From Heyndrickxia sporothermodurans (GTDB lineage Bacteria; Bacillota; Bacilli; Bacillales; Bacillaceae_C), in the NCBI GenBank assembly GCA_018333075.1, contig BORH01000003.1, positions 1 to 64,000 of the forward strand: DNA of 64,000 bases. The letters are read 5' to 3'. Below are positions 54,506-63,817 of this stretch, one piece after another. The position numbers and the translations under genes were made by a program. The stretch's first letter is position 1; every line of letters begins with the position of its first letter. A model generated the notes under the pieces. The model made no database searches. It saw nothing but the letters and a program-made list of their open reading frames with translations, and was not told the DNA's origin.

Positions 54506-54788
54506 ATAGTAACCACCTTATAAAAATAAAAGTAAATGAATAATTATGCATTTTATTTTAATATATATACATGTTTGTTGCAAGGGGAAACGGTGAATAT
54601 TTAAAATTTTGTTATTTATAGATAAAAAATATAGTATAAAGGTTTAAAATAGAGGCTATTTTAATGAAAGGATAAAAGCAGTATGAATCTTTATACAAAA
54701 GTTCATACTGCAGTAAATTTTGATAAATTCTATTCTACTTCTTTGTGCGGTTGTTCTCCATTGGGGAAGTATTAAGATTTTTGGTGAA
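54506..54788. other. Intergenic stretch with one hairpin
   Basis: Holds the perfect inverted repeat 54678-54687/54702-54711 and otherwise AT-rich DNA without genes. Confidence 0.45.
54678..54711 (-). terminator. Candidate terminator of the ArsR gene
   Basis: GCAGTATGAA (54678-54687) and TTCATACTGC (54702-54711), exact complements. On the minus strand the stem is followed by TTTTATCC, 77 bases past the ArsR stop. Confidence 0.5.
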
Positions 54789-55484
54789 CTATTGTAAACA
54801 CTCAGGATCAAATCCAAACATTTGTAAAATATTTTCGCGACCAGTTTGAGTTATTTGAATGGATCGGCGAATAGAGCTTTTTGAAATCCAGTTTAGCTCA
54901 AAAAGCCGATCCATCATATTTGCTGCTAGGGGACCTGCTAAGTGGTGTTTTCTCTCTGTCCAATCAATATGATGGGGAATGGCATTAAGATTAATTTTTT
55001 CAAAATCAATTCCAAATGTGGTCATCCATTCCTTGCCTTTATTAGTTATCTCGTAAACCTCTCCTAAATCATGAAGATAATCCAATTCAATAAGTGCTTG
55101 AGTAAGGGCAACACCAAATCTTCCGGCTAAATGGTTATAGCATGTCCGTGCATATTCAAGAGCTTTTTTATGGCTTGACTGACGTAAAGAACGCACTTTT
55201 ATAGGTGGAGAGATGATTGCAATTGCTTCAATGGCCTGAATCACCTCCGGACTAGCAAGCTTGTAATAACGATGACGGCCCTGGGTCTCTACACTAATAA
55301 GTGAGCCTTCAAGTAATTTGGTCAAATGTGAACTTGCTGCTTGTGGAGTCACCCCAGCAATAGAGGCAAGTTCACCAGCGGTTAATGCTCGTCCATCTGT
55401 AAGCGCTGTTAATATACTTATACGTGTAGAATCGCCTATAAGTGAGGCTGTTGAAGAAATATTAGAATACATCTTCATTAGCAA
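54789..55484 (-). CDS. ArsR-family regulator with C-terminal extension
   Basis: A 231-residue regulator. The winged helix-turn-helix (about 8-85) contains LIGDSTRISILTALTDGRALTAGELASIAGVTPQAASSHLTKL and HRYYKLASPEV. A further 130-residue domain follows, including ARTCYNHLAGRFGVALTQAL, the HNxAGxxG-like stretch of a known ArsR subgroup that may bind a ligand. It is divergent from an MFS gene at 55631, the likely target. Start at TTG 55484 or ATG 55478, both after AGAGGTGA. Confidence 0.87.
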   Translation of the reverse strand: MLMKMYSNISSTASLIGDSTRISILTALTDGRALTAGELASIAGVTPQAASSHLTKLLEGSLISVETQGRHRYYKLASPEVIQAIEAIAIISPPIKVRSLRQSSHKKALEYARTCYNHLAGRFGVALTQALIELDYLHDLGEVYEITNKGKEWMTTFGIDFEKINLNAIPHHIDWTERKHHLAGPLAANMMDRLFELNWISKSSIRRSIQITQTGRENILQMFGFDPECLQ

Positions 55485-55629
55485 AAATTCACCTCTTTCA
55501 AAAATATGGATTTAACATAGAAAAGTTTGTAGTGAAAGTATAGCATTTTAATACTTCGATGAAACGTGAAATATTCAGATTTTATAATATGAGTAGCTAT
55601 AAATTGTTTAGACAAAGAGGTGAATTTTT
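55483..55629. repeat. 16-base inverted repeat in divergent leaders
   Basis: AAAAATTCACCTCTTT (55483-55498) is the exact reverse complement of 55614-55629. Each copy carries the AGAGGTGA ribosome binding site of one of the two divergent genes, so both mRNAs share the same 16 bases just before the start. Confidence 0.7.
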
Positions 55630-55630
55630 T

Positions 55631-57035
55631 ATGAGAAAAAAAATAACTGGGGAAGTTTTTCAGCAAATTGTGATTTTTACTGCTGGTATTGGTATGTTTT
55701 TATCTACCTTGGATTCAGGAATCATTAATGTTGCTTTATCAGAATTGGCACAGACCTTTCCACGCTACCATTACCAATATTACATGGACTATCACCTTGT
55801 ATACATTAGTTCTTGTTGGAACAATTATTGTTTTTGGTAGATTAAGTGATAAATATGGGCGTTTAAAAGTTTATTATTGGGGACTTGTCATATTTTTAAT
55901 TGCATCAATATTATGCGGACTCTCAAGCTCTCTGATTGAATTACTAGGTTTTCGAGCATTACAAGGTATTGGTGCGGCAATGCTGCAAGCAACAGCAATC
56001 GCAATTGTTCCTACATTTATTCCAAAAGAAAGATTGGGTCAGGCACTTGGGACAATGGGAGTTTTAATAGGGATTGGTCCAGTACTAGGTCCAAGTATTG
56101 GCGGTTTTTTACTAACAATAGGAAATTGGCGATGGATATTTTGGATTAATATTCCATTCGTATTAATGGGAATGATTGGATGCAGATTTCTTTTAAAAAG
56201 GATTGAAGAATCAAGGAGTAATATAAAACTAAATATTTCAGGAAGTCTCCTGTTGACCTTATCCATTTTAACACTTTTACAAGGGGTTTCCTTATTAGCA
56301 TCGATAGGGACCGTAAACGGTGACGTCATTCGTAGGTGTATTCTTTTTATTAGTTTATGTACTTGTTTTATATTTTGGGAGAAAAAATCAAAACAACCAA
56401 TCATTCATTCATTTGAAACTATTCCGACAAGGCATCTTTTCTGCCTCTATTTTGGTATATTTATCCTTGGTGACACTACTTCTTTAGGCTTTATTATTCC
56501 ACCTTATTTTTTTGGAAAGATAGTACAGCTTGAGCCTTGGAAAGCTGGAATCGTTAATTTATTTGCTCCATTAGGACTCATGATTATGTCAAAAATATCT
56601 GGGCGTTTAATGAAAATATTCAATTCAATTAGCCTGATGATGAGTGGACTTGCTATTATGACGTGTTCCTTTGTAGTCCTAAGCTTTATGGAATTTAACT
56701 GGAGACCAGTTGTTGTTGCAATGTTGTTATTCGTATCTGGAGTTGGAGCGGGAATGTTTGTAACTCCAAATACTACTACTATTATGGGAACGGTAGATAA
56801 GGAGTTTCAAGGAACAATAGGCTCCATCCAAAGAATGATCCAGAACTTAGGAATCGCTTTATATGCCGCAATCACTTCAGCATTTATTCGTGCTCATTCT
56901 AATGGAGATGTGAATGAACTAATGATTGGATTCCGTCATGCATGGGCCTTTGCAGCAACTAGTATTTTTGGAAGTTGCCTTGTGTTTATTTTTCTCTTTA
57001 TCAATTTTCGAAAAAAGTCCCATTTTCTATGGTGA
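55631..57035 (+). pseudogene. MFS drug transporter with a one-base frameshift
   Basis: From ATG 55631 (AGAGGTGA before it) the frame reads MRKKITGEVFQQIVIFTAGI, then FLSTLDSGIINVALSELAQTF, and then loses phase. Dropping one C of the pair at 55760-55761 continues as HATITNITWTITLYTLVLVG to the TAA-region end at 57035, giving a DHA2-like protein of about 467 residues. It has the GRLSDKYGR loop and the RALQGIGAAMLQATAIAIVP motif. The rest is intact, so the change is recent or a read error. It is divergent from an ArsR gene. A downstream start could only give a protein lacking the first helix. Confidence 0.82.
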
Positions 57036-57082
57036 AAAAATTTAGCAAAGTAAATGAGGAGTAGTACAGAATAGAAGTTATT

Positions 57083-57115
57083 AAGACACCCATTGTTTTC
57101 CATAATAGGTGTCTT
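57083..57115. terminator. Terminator between convergent genes
   Basis: AAGACACC (57083-57090) pairs with GGTGTCTT (57108-57115), 17-base loop, weak T-run. It lies between the MFS and the DUF3592-like gene. Confidence 0.5.
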
Positions 57116-57134
57116 GTAACAATCTTTATTTGAA

Positions 57135-58130
57135 TTATCTGTTTCCATGAAAGACTTTTAGCCTCTTATCCTCCTTCTTACTTTTCAATAAATGAATGAA
57201 AATCAATATAAAGATTGTAAGAATAATGACTGATATAATTTTAGAAAAGAAGGCATTCGTTAAAATAAAATTAACGACATCTTGAAACTCTATATTTTTA
57301 ATAAAAACACGATAGGGGTCATTTGGGTTATAGGTAATCGGTAATCCACCATATTGATATTTATAATAGGTATGTGGAGTTACTTCTTTTGTTATATGAA
57401 TGACTTTTTTATCCTCATTTATATAGAAAAATGCTAAGTAATAATGGGAATCATGGTTCTTGCTATAATTTATATCTTCATCAGTATCTGTTATAAGTGC
57501 AGTAGTCTCTATCTGATTTTTATCAGCTATTTTTTGATACCAGTTTGTTAGCATAGGTCCCATTGAATAAATAGAATAAAGAAGCCCTCCAACGGTACTT
57601 ATTGCAATAATTCCAACAATAGATGGGCCTAGGATACGATTAAATAAGGAACGAAATTTTTTAAGATGATCTAGTAAGTAAATCAAATACCCTATCGGAT
57701 AAAGGCTGAACAACATGATCACAATAAAAAATGTAAACGTATTAACCTTTCTCTTTACATCTTGCTTTGTATAAAATTTCCCCTCAATGCTATAACCTTC
57801 TATCGAATCTCCAATTTTTAAACGATCAAATTCTTTTTTTGTAACCGTACCTGAGTCACCAATATTTAAATGTGTGGTCGTTTTTCCGGAAAAATCGGGT
57901 TTAATAAGAACATGATAGTTCATACCTGTAAAAAGACCTTGACTTGCAACCTTATTGAAAACATTAGCGGTTGCAAATTCAGGGTTTCTTGAAATCTCTT
58001 TTTTGAGATGAAGATATTTTTCCGTATGATGAACGATAAAATAGATAGAAATAATAAAGATAACAAAAGCAATGATTTTATAAATAAATGGTTTAAGAAC
58101 CTGATTTTTTCTGTTTTTACGTTTCCTCAT
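57135..58130 (-). CDS. DUF3592-like membrane protein
   Basis: A 331-residue protein with a basic N-terminal arm and about four membrane helices (about residues 13-33, 130-152, 168-192 and 296-318). Between them are two extracytoplasmic regions: YHVLIKPDFSGKTTTHLNIGDSGTV (first) and SHYYLAFFYINEDKKVIHIT…YNPNDPYRVFIKN (second). The second resembles the DUF3592 pattern in which a length-of-chain segment ends YNPxxP. The ATG follows AGGGAG. The function is unknown. Confidence 0.65.
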   Translation of the reverse strand: MRKRKNRKNQVLKPFIYKIIAFVIFIISIYFIVHHTEKYLHLKKEISRNPEFATANVFNKVASQGLFTGMNYHVLIKPDFSGKTTTHLNIGDSGTVTKKEFDRLKIGDSIEGYSIEGKFYTKQDVKRKVNTFTFFIVIMLFSLYPIGYLIYLLDHLKKFRSLFNRILGPSIVGIIAISTVGGLLYSIYSMGPMLTNWYQKIADKNQIETTALITDTDEDINYSKNHDSHYYLAFFYINEDKKVIHITKEVTPHTYYKYQYGGLPITYNPNDPYRVFIKNIEFQDVVNFILTNAFFSKIISVIILTIFILIFIHLLKSKKEDKRLKVFHGNR

Positions 58131-58292
58131 AAAGCTCCCTACTCTGTTATTAAGTTAATTCCAGTAATTACTATTTTACCATTCGACACATTGTCTTTCA
58201 CGTGACTTAAGACCTTTATTTATAACAGGAACAAAACGAATAATTCGTGGCATGTAATCTAAAGATAGAAAGAGTAAAGGAGAATGGAAAAA

Positions 58293-60335
58293 ATGGAAAT
58301 GTTTTTTGTGATCCTATTGCTATTAGCAATAATTGGTCTTTCTAATATTGTAAATCATGCGATTCCTTTTATACCTGTCCCTCTCATTCAGATCGCACTT
58401 GGCGTTTTAGTGGCAATCATGCCTTTAGGAATTCATGTACCAATGGAGACAGAATTATTTTTAGTTCTTTTTATTGCACCTTTACTTTTTAATGATGGAA
58501 GAAATGTTCCAAGGTCGGCATTATGGAAGTTGAAAACTCCTATTTTATTATTAGCTTTAGGTTTAGTATTTTTAACAGTATATGTAATTGGTTACTTAAT
58601 TCATTGGCTTATTCCTTCGATTCCACTTCCTGCTGCCTTTGCATTAGCAGCAATTTTATCACCAACAGATGTGGTAGCGGTTAGTGCAATGTCAAGCAGA
58701 GTGAATATGCCAAAAGATGTCATGCATGTGTTAGAGGGAGAAGGCTTGATGAATGATGCGTCAGGCTTAGTTGCTTTTAATTTTGCAGTAGCTGCAACCG
58801 TGACGGGGGTCTTTTCTTTAGTTCATGCAAGTCTAAGTTTTTTAGTTATTGCGATTGGAGGATTTGTTGTTGGGGCATTGCTTGCATTTATCATTATTCG
58901 ATTTCGAGTCCTTATTCGACGTTTTGGAATGGAAGATGTAACGATACATATGCTAATTCAAATTCTTACCCCGTTTGTGATTTATTTGGTTTCAGAGCAT
59001 TTCCATCTATCTGGAATCTTGGCAGTTGTAGCGGCAGGTATTGTTCATGCAATAGAGAAGGATCGGGAAAAATCACCATCCTTGAACTTACAAGTCGTAT
59101 CCAAAAGTACATGGACCGTTCTTTTATATATTTTAAATGGCCTTGTATTCGTTTTATTAGGCTTCCAAATTCCTAGAGTGTTGAGTGAAATTTTTAAGGA
59201 TCCCCTCTTCAATAACGTGGTTGTAAGTAAATATATTTTAATCATAACTGCTGCATTATTATTGCTTCGATTTATTTGGATTTATCTTTCCTGGTTTTGT
59301 GGATGGCTCTTGAAAAAGAAGAGTCTTTATAAGCCGCTTCTCCGGCAAATTGGAATTTTGACCATATCGGGTGTTAGAGGAGCTGTAACATTGGCTGGTG
59401 CTTTTTCTATTCCATTTGCATTAGAGGATGGAAGTCCTTTTCCTGAGCGTTCATTAATTCTTTTTATTGCAGCTGGTGTTATATTGGTGACTTTAGTGAA
59501 TGCTAGTATTTTTCTGCCGATCGTAGCTAAAACGGAAGTAGACATATCTAAAATTGAAAGGGAGGAAATAAAAAAGAAGGCACTCATCCAAACTAAAATA
59601 GCTGCTATACGTGCTACTCAGGAAGCAATTAATGATGAAAATCGATCTGCTGCTTTCGCTATTATTACGCAATATAATCAGAAGATTAATCAGTTATCAT
59701 ATGAAAAAAATGATTTAGAGCTATTTAATAGGAGAAAGGAAGAAACGAAAATACGGGTAATGGCACTTGAGGCAGAATCTCAATATATTAATAAACTAAT
59801 TAAGGAAAAGAAAATTAGCAAGGAGGCTGCCTATCTGTCAAAGGAGTATATTCGACGCATGGAGATAGCCATTACAAATCAAATAAAATATAGAATCCTT
59901 GTGCTTAGAAATTTATTAAAAAGAATGATGTTTCGTTTCCTACAGCTCTTTTCACCACAAAAAGAAGAACTACGGGAAAGACGGAGAATGAAAACGAAAG
60001 AACTTATTCAATTGAAAATAAAGATGACAGAAGCGGCGATACAGTCATTGAAGAAGGAAGTAGATAAAGAGGATAAAAATCTTATCTATTTGGTAATTGG
60101 GGAATATAATGAGCTGCTTACGAAATTGAAGTTATTTAACAATGCGAAAGCCATTAAACAATTTACTCAATATGAACGTGAGCTACAGGGCAAAGCTTTT
60201 CAAGCTGAAAGAGACGAAATTCAAAGCTTATTTGAAAAGGGAGTGATAACCATTGATGTGGTTAGGAAGGTACGCCAGCAAATCAATATTAGAGAAGCTC
60301 ATTGGATTGAAGAAAATAGCTTTAATGGTTATTAA
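58293..60335 (+). CDS. CPA1-family Na+/H+ antiporter
   Basis: A 680-residue antiporter. Residues 1-410 hold about 12 helices, with LSPTDVVAVSAM and GEGLMNDASGLVAFNFA (the ND pair of the CPA1 ion site). RFGMEDVTIHMLIQILTPF and ISGVRGAVTLAGAFSIPFAL follow. A 260-residue cytosolic tail, rich in charged helices (about 420-680), follows; similar tails occur in NhaK/YjcE-type proteins. It exports Na+ (or K+/Li+) against H+. ATG 58293 is ten bases after AAAGGAG; ATG 58284 is too close. Confidence 0.9.
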   Translation: MEMFFVILLLLAIIGLSNIVNHAIPFIPVPLIQIALGVLVAIMPLGIHVPMETELFLVLFIAPLLFNDGRNVPRSALWKLKTPILLLALGLVFLTVYVIGYLIHWLIPSIPLPAAFALAAILSPTDVVAVSAMSSRVNMPKDVMHVLEGEGLMNDASGLVAFNFAVAATVTGVFSLVHASLSFLVIAIGGFVVGALLAFIIIRFRVLIRRFGMEDVTIHMLIQILTPFVIYLVSEHFHLSGILAVVAAGIVHAIEKDREKSPSLNLQVVSKSTWTVLLYILNGLVFVLLGFQIPRVLSEIFKDPLFNNVVVSKYILIITAALLLLRFIWIYLSWFCGWLLKKKSLYKPLLRQIGILTISGVRGAVTLAGAFSIPFALEDGSPFPERSLILFIAAGVILVTLVNASIFLPIVAKTEVDISKIEREEIKKKALIQTKIAAIRATQEAINDENRSAAFAIITQYNQKINQLSYEKNDLELFNRRKEETKIRVMALEAESQYINKLIKEKKISKEAAYLSKEYIRRMEIAITNQIKYRILVLRNLLKRMMFRFLQLFSPQKEELRERRRMKTKELIQLKIKMTEAAIQSLKKEVDKEDKNLIYLVIGEYNELLTKLKLFNNAKAIKQFTQYERELQGKAFQAERDEIQSLFEKGVITIDVVRKVRQQINIREAHWIEENSFNGY

Positions 60336-60456
60336 GCTCCAGAATTTATCTGTTGAATAGAAGGTAATTCCTATCCTTCTTTCTATAAAGCAGCTTACAA
60401 ATTTGCTATACTTTACTTGTTGTAAATTGAGATGAAGTGATGAAAGGATTTTTGCG

Positions 60457-60981
60457 ATGATGAACAAAAATGAAATTCAATCTTGGATTGAAAAATTGGA
60501 ATTAATTCCTCATCCTGAGGGAGGATTTTACAAGGGGACGTATAAATCTAGTGAAGAGGTAACAGATAAAGAATTATCAGTTAACTTTGATGGGAATCGA
60601 AAGCTTTATACGAGTATTTATTTTTTATTAAGATCAAATGATGTTTCTCATTTTCATCGTTTGAAATCTGATGAATTATGGTATTTTCATGCAGGAAGTC
60701 CATTAACCATCCATATCATCCATGAAAATGGAGTGTATGAGGAAGTAAAACTGGGCTTAAATATAGAAAAGGGAGAAGTACCTCAATTTTTAGTTACAAA
60801 AAATTCTATTTTTGGTTCATCTGTTATGGAAAAGGATACTGGTTCTTTAGTTGGTTGTATGGTTTCTCCAGGATTTGATTTTCAGGATTTTGAATTATTT
60901 ACGCAAGCTGAGCTATTATCAAAATATCCTCAGCACGAAAAGATTATTCGAAAGCTTGCCTACGAGTGTATACCGGAGTAA
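60457..60981 (+). CDS. DUF985 cupin-domain protein
   Basis: A 174-residue cupin of the Cupin_5/DUF985 family. The opening WIEKLELIPHPEGGFYKGTY is diagnostic; RSNDVSHFHRLKSDELWYFHAGSPL supplies the cupin histidines and glutamate, and VGCMVSPGFDFQDFELF ends the barrel. Its role, perhaps a sugar-nucleotide or metal-binding enzyme, is unknown. ATG 60457 follows AAAGGATT; ATG 60460 is adjacent. Confidence 0.88.
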   Translation: MMNKNEIQSWIEKLELIPHPEGGFYKGTYKSSEEVTDKELSVNFDGNRKLYTSIYFLLRSNDVSHFHRLKSDELWYFHAGSPLTIHIIHENGVYEEVKLGLNIEKGEVPQFLVTKNSIFGSSVMEKDTGSLVGCMVSPGFDFQDFELFTQAELLSKYPQHEKIIRKLAYECIPE

Positions 60982-61004
60982 AAATAAATTTTTAAAAAGC
61001 TAAT

Positions 61005-61050
61005 GTTTTCCTCTGTGTGACAATAAGAATTGATTAACACAGAGGAAAAC
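61005..61050. terminator. Terminator between convergent genes
   Basis: GTTTTCCTCTGTGT (61005-61018) and ACACAGAGGAAAAC (61037-61050), perfect 14-base arms, 18-base loop. Confidence 0.8.
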
Positions 61051-61056
61051 AGGATT

Positions 61057-61395
61057 TCAATTATCAGCGCTTGTTTCATTCTGTTCAACGATATGCTTAA
61101 GCATCGATAATTTATTATTCCAAAATTGCTCATAATAGGAGAGCCATTCCTTTAATTCGCCTAATGGCTCTGGATGTAGTTGATATATTTTTTCTCTTCC
61201 TACCTTCCGGCCTTTTACTAATTCAGCTTCTGAAAGAATGTGAAGATGCTTTGCAATAGCTGTACGACTTATTGGAAAGTGAGAGGTAATTTTTGAAATA
61301 GGTAGTTCGTTTTCAGCTAGTAAGCGCAGAACCTCTCGACGAGTTGGGTCAGCAATCGCTTGGAATACATCATACTTTTCTGCTGATGATGACAC
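61057..61395 (-). CDS. ArsR-family regulator of the SRPBCC pair
   Basis: A 112-residue winged-helix regulator: VFQAIADPTRREVLRLL, recognition helix SRTAIAKHLHILSEAELVKG and wing GREKIYQLHPEPL. It has the SWYEQFW-like end of regulators that sit beside SRPBCC proteins (here LKEWLSYYEQFWNNKL). GTG start with AAAGGCGG inside the upstream gene's end. It is the second gene of the operon, three bases after the SRPBCC stop, and probably represses the promoter at 61882-61911. Confidence 0.88.
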   Translation of the reverse strand: MSSSAEKYDVFQAIADPTRREVLRLLAENELPISKITSHFPISRTAIAKHLHILSEAELVKGRKVGREKIYQLHPEPLGELKEWLSYYEQFWNNKLSMLKHIVEQNETSADN

Positions 61396-61398
61396 CGA

Positions 61399-61830
61399 CT
61401 ATTCAACCGCCTTTGTAAGTCGTTGATTGACAATGCCAATCCAACCCTTTTCCATATTTTCGCGAATAATAGAGCTTTTTGCATTTGCTTTCGGAACAAT
61501 TGCATCTGGATGTTTCCAGCCTCCGTGTATAAGAGTAAACTCTGTTTTATTATCAACTTCTTTTAGGATGAAAGTAACGAACCATCCATCTGTATCCCAC
61601 ATAAACGTAAGACGGTGGGGTGCATCAATTTCAATTACTTTACATGGAGATGGACCAAATGGGGATTGTATATGAAATTCATAACCTACTTTCGCTTGGA
61701 AATCATTTGGCATAAACCAAGCTGCTATTCCTTCCGCAGTAGAAACGTTTTCCCATACTTTTTGAATAGGTGCATTTAAAATGACTGTTTGTTTAATATC
61801 TTCAAGTGTTTGTTGATGATTTGTTTCCAA
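61399..61830 (-). CDS. SRPBCC/AHSA1-domain protein
   Basis: A 143-residue START-like fold protein (AHSA1-type). [29 protein letters not shown] (about residues 17-45) and [35 protein letters not shown] are the family segments. It probably binds a hydrophobic ligand; AHSA1 relatives in bacilli have unknown roles. TTG 61830 is chosen as AAAGGAG precedes it and similarity begins there. It is the first gene of an ArsR-controlled operon. Confidence 0.85.
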   Translation of the reverse strand: METNHQQTLEDIKQTVILNAPIQKVWENVSTAEGIAAWFMPNDFQAKVGYEFHIQSPFGPSPCKVIEIDAPHRLTFMWDTDGWFVTFILKEVDNKTEFTLIHGGWKHPDAIVPKANAKSSIIRENMEKGWIGIVNQRLTKAVE

Positions 61831-61857
61831 ATTAATTCTCCTTTGACTAAAAAAATG

Positions 61858-61904
61858 TAACACCTTTTGGTTTCGTTTTAGAGTATATAACACCTTTTGG
61901 TTTC
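61858..61904 (-). repeat. Two copies of a 17-base ArsR operator
   Basis: TAACACCTTTTGGTTTC occurs at 61858-61874 and 61888-61904, 30 bases apart. Upper copy: in the spacer of the promoter. Lower copy: just after the start of transcription. The AACCAAAAGGT core (minus strand) is partly symmetric. They most likely bind the ArsR protein of this operon. Confidence 0.65.
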
Positions 61905-61911
61905 ATGTCAA
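61882..61911 (-). promoter_or_regulatory. SigA-type promoter of the SRPBCC-ArsR operon
   Basis: On the minus strand TTGACA (61911-61906), an 18-base spacer and TATACT (61887-61882). One copy of the 17-base operator fills the spacer. Confidence 0.75.
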
Positions 61912-61930
61912 TTGTAAACTTCAAAGAAAA

Positions 61931-61960
61931 AGCAGCCTAAATTTATTTATTTAGACTGCT
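61931..61960 (-). terminator. Terminator of the SDR operon
   Basis: AGCAGCCTAAAT (61931-61942) pairs with ATTTAGACTGCT (61949-61960), one mismatch; on the minus strand it is followed by TTTTTC. Confidence 0.75.
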
Positions 61961-62020
61961 CTAATTGAATGTTATTATTCATGAAGTATTTTTCAATATT
62001 TAATAAACGCTATTTTTATA

Positions 62021-62764
62021 TTAATGTGCAGTATACCCACCATCAACAAGTAAGGTTGTACCATTGACAAAACTAGCATCATCACTTGCTAAAAATAATA
62101 CTGCTTTAGCAATTTCTTCTGGTCTTCCAAGTCTTCCTTGTGGATGTAAAGAAGCTAAATACTCTTTCTTTTGTGGGTCAACTTCTGCGAGTAATGGAGT
62201 ATCAATATAGCCAGGGCAAACTGCATTAATTCGAATCCCATTTTTTGCATAAGCTGTACAAAGATTTTGAGTTAATAGCTTCACGCCACCTTTTGCTGAT
62301 GAGTAGGCAGTGGGGTTTGGCAACGAAACAAAACTATGAATGGACCCCGCATTAACAATGACACCGTCTGTACCTTGTTTAAGGAACTGTTCAATAGAAT
62401 ATTTATCAGAAAGGAACACACCTGATAGGTTAATATCAATTGTTCTTTTCCATTTTTCAAAAGATAATTCATGAGCAGGTGCATCATCAGCTACTCCAGC
62501 ATTTGCATACATAATATCAAGCTTGCCATATTTACTTACTGTTTCATTAATCATATGTTTAATCTGCTCTTCGTTTGTTACATCGGTTTTAACAAATAAA
62601 GTATCATATCCATTAGCGTTTAATTCTTCAGAAATACTTTTGCCACGTTCTGAAAAGTCGGCAATAACTACTTTTGCTCCCTCTTCTACAAATAAACGTA
62701 CAGTTGCTTCACCAATTCCGCTTGCTCCACCTGTTACAATTGCTACTTTGTCCTTTAATTTCAT
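62021..62764 (-). CDS. Short-chain dehydrogenase/reductase (SDR), second of a pair
   Basis: A 247-residue NAD(P)-dependent oxidoreductase. The cofactor motif is TGGASGIGEA (about residues 11-20), NAGVADDAP is the family NAG motif, the active site is YSSAKGG with Ser-Tyr-Lys, and PGYIDTPL follows. The acidic residue after the second strand (ADFSERG) favours NAD. Start: M in MKLKDKVAIV (62764), preceded by GGAGTGG. It lies 50 bases downstream of a paralogous SDR gene, so the two share a transcript. The substrate is unknown. Confidence 0.9.
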   Translation of the reverse strand: MKLKDKVAIVTGGASGIGEATVRLFVEEGAKVVIADFSERGKSISEELNANGYDTLFVKTDVTNEEQIKHMINETVSKYGKLDIMYANAGVADDAPAHELSFEKWKRTIDINLSGVFLSDKYSIEQFLKQGTDGVIVNAGSIHSFVSLPNPTAYSSAKGGVKLLTQNLCTAYAKNGIRINAVCPGYIDTPLLAEVDPQKKEYLASLHPQGRLGRPEEIAKAVLFLASDDASFVNGTTLLVDGGYTAH

Positions 62765-62814
62765 CTTAAGCCACTCCATTCTGTTTATGATTTCCTAATT
62801 ATTTTCACTATTAC

Positions 62815-63570
62815 TTATCTCGCTGTTGCTCCACCATCAATAACGAATTCCGCACCTGTTGAATAGGCAGAGTCATCAGATGCTAAAAACAATACTGTGT
62901 TAGCTACATCTTTTACAGATCCAAGATGACCGAGTGGAAAGATACTTTTTCCTAATTCTTCTTTAGAGCTACCAGTTACTTCGGAAGCATAGTCTGCCAT
63001 TCCAGTATCAATGTATCCTGGGTGAATTGAATTAACTCTAACACCATATGGAGCATATTCCATTGCAGCATCTTTTGTCATAATACGTACGGCACCTTTG
63101 CTAGCACCATATAGAACATGTCCAGGGGAACCCATTAATCCTGCGATAGAGGATGCATTAATAACAGAGCCTTTATTTTGTTTCGCCATTAATGGCATAA
63201 TATGTTTCATTCCTAGAAATACACCTGTTACATTAATAGACATAAGACGGTTCCAATCAGCTAATTCAATTTCTGCTAGTGGTTTAATGATATAAATTCC
63301 AGCATTATTGAAAAGGACATCTACTTTCCCAAATACTTTCGTTGTTTCTTCAGCAACTTTTTTCCAATCCTCTTCATTACTTACATCATGCTGAATAAAG
63401 ATCGCTTCTCCGCCATTTGCTTGAATATCTTTTGCTGCTTGGCTTCCAGATTCTTGGTTTATATCAGTAATAACAATTTTTGCTCCTTCCTTAGCAAATA
63501 GTAAAGCGGTTTCTTTTCCGATACCTGTACCTCCACCTGTAATAATAGCTACTTTATTTTCAAGTCTCAT
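62815..63570 (-). CDS. Short-chain dehydrogenase/reductase (SDR), first of a pair
   Basis: A 251-residue oxidoreductase with TGGGTGIGKET, LFNNAGIYIIKP, YGASKGAVRIMTKD (Ser-Tyr-Lys catalytic set) and HPGYIDTGM; the cofactor side ITDINQE suggests NAD. It resembles 3-oxoacyl-ACP reductase/cyclohexanol dehydrogenase-type SDRs. ATG 63570 has AAAGG upstream; GTG 63579 is in frame. It sits first in the two-gene SDR unit. Confidence 0.9.
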   Translation of the reverse strand: MRLENKVAIITGGGTGIGKETALLFAKEGAKIVITDINQESGSQAAKDIQANGGEAIFIQHDVSNEEDWKKVAEETTKVFGKVDVLFNNAGIYIIKPLAEIELADWNRLMSINVTGVFLGMKHIMPLMAKQNKGSVINASSIAGLMGSPGHVLYGASKGAVRIMTKDAAMEYAPYGVRVNSIHPGYIDTGMADYASEVTGSSKEELGKSIFPLGHLGSVKDVANTVLFLASDDSAYSTGAEFVIDGGATAR

Positions 63571-63735
63571 GATGATCACGAACCTTTCTTAATAGATATT
63601 TATTAGTAATTTTTATGATCTGAACCTTCTCTATGGTTTGTGATGAAAAGATTGATTAACTTGTCACAATTTAATCTTACTACTTTCATTTTGAAATACT
63701 ATCCTATAAAATGCTGTATAATATGTAGAAGATAT

Positions 63736-63756
63736 CCCTCCATTTATAGGGAGGTG
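63736..63756 (+). other. Short hairpin upstream of the edge gene
   Basis: CCCTCCATTTATAGGGAGG can fold with CCCT/AGGG-type arms about 62 bases before the start codon at 63818. There is no T-run, so it is not a terminator. The role is unclear. Confidence 0.3.
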
Positions 63757-63817
63757 TTTTGAAGAATCTTTTTAAGTACTTTATTGGTGGAATATGTGTA
63801 AGGAGAATTTATTTCTT

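Noticed and set aside
55483-55629. 16-base inverted repeat as ends of a small mobile element
   Set aside because: The arms coincide with the ribosome binding sites of two genes and no transposase or target duplication is present.
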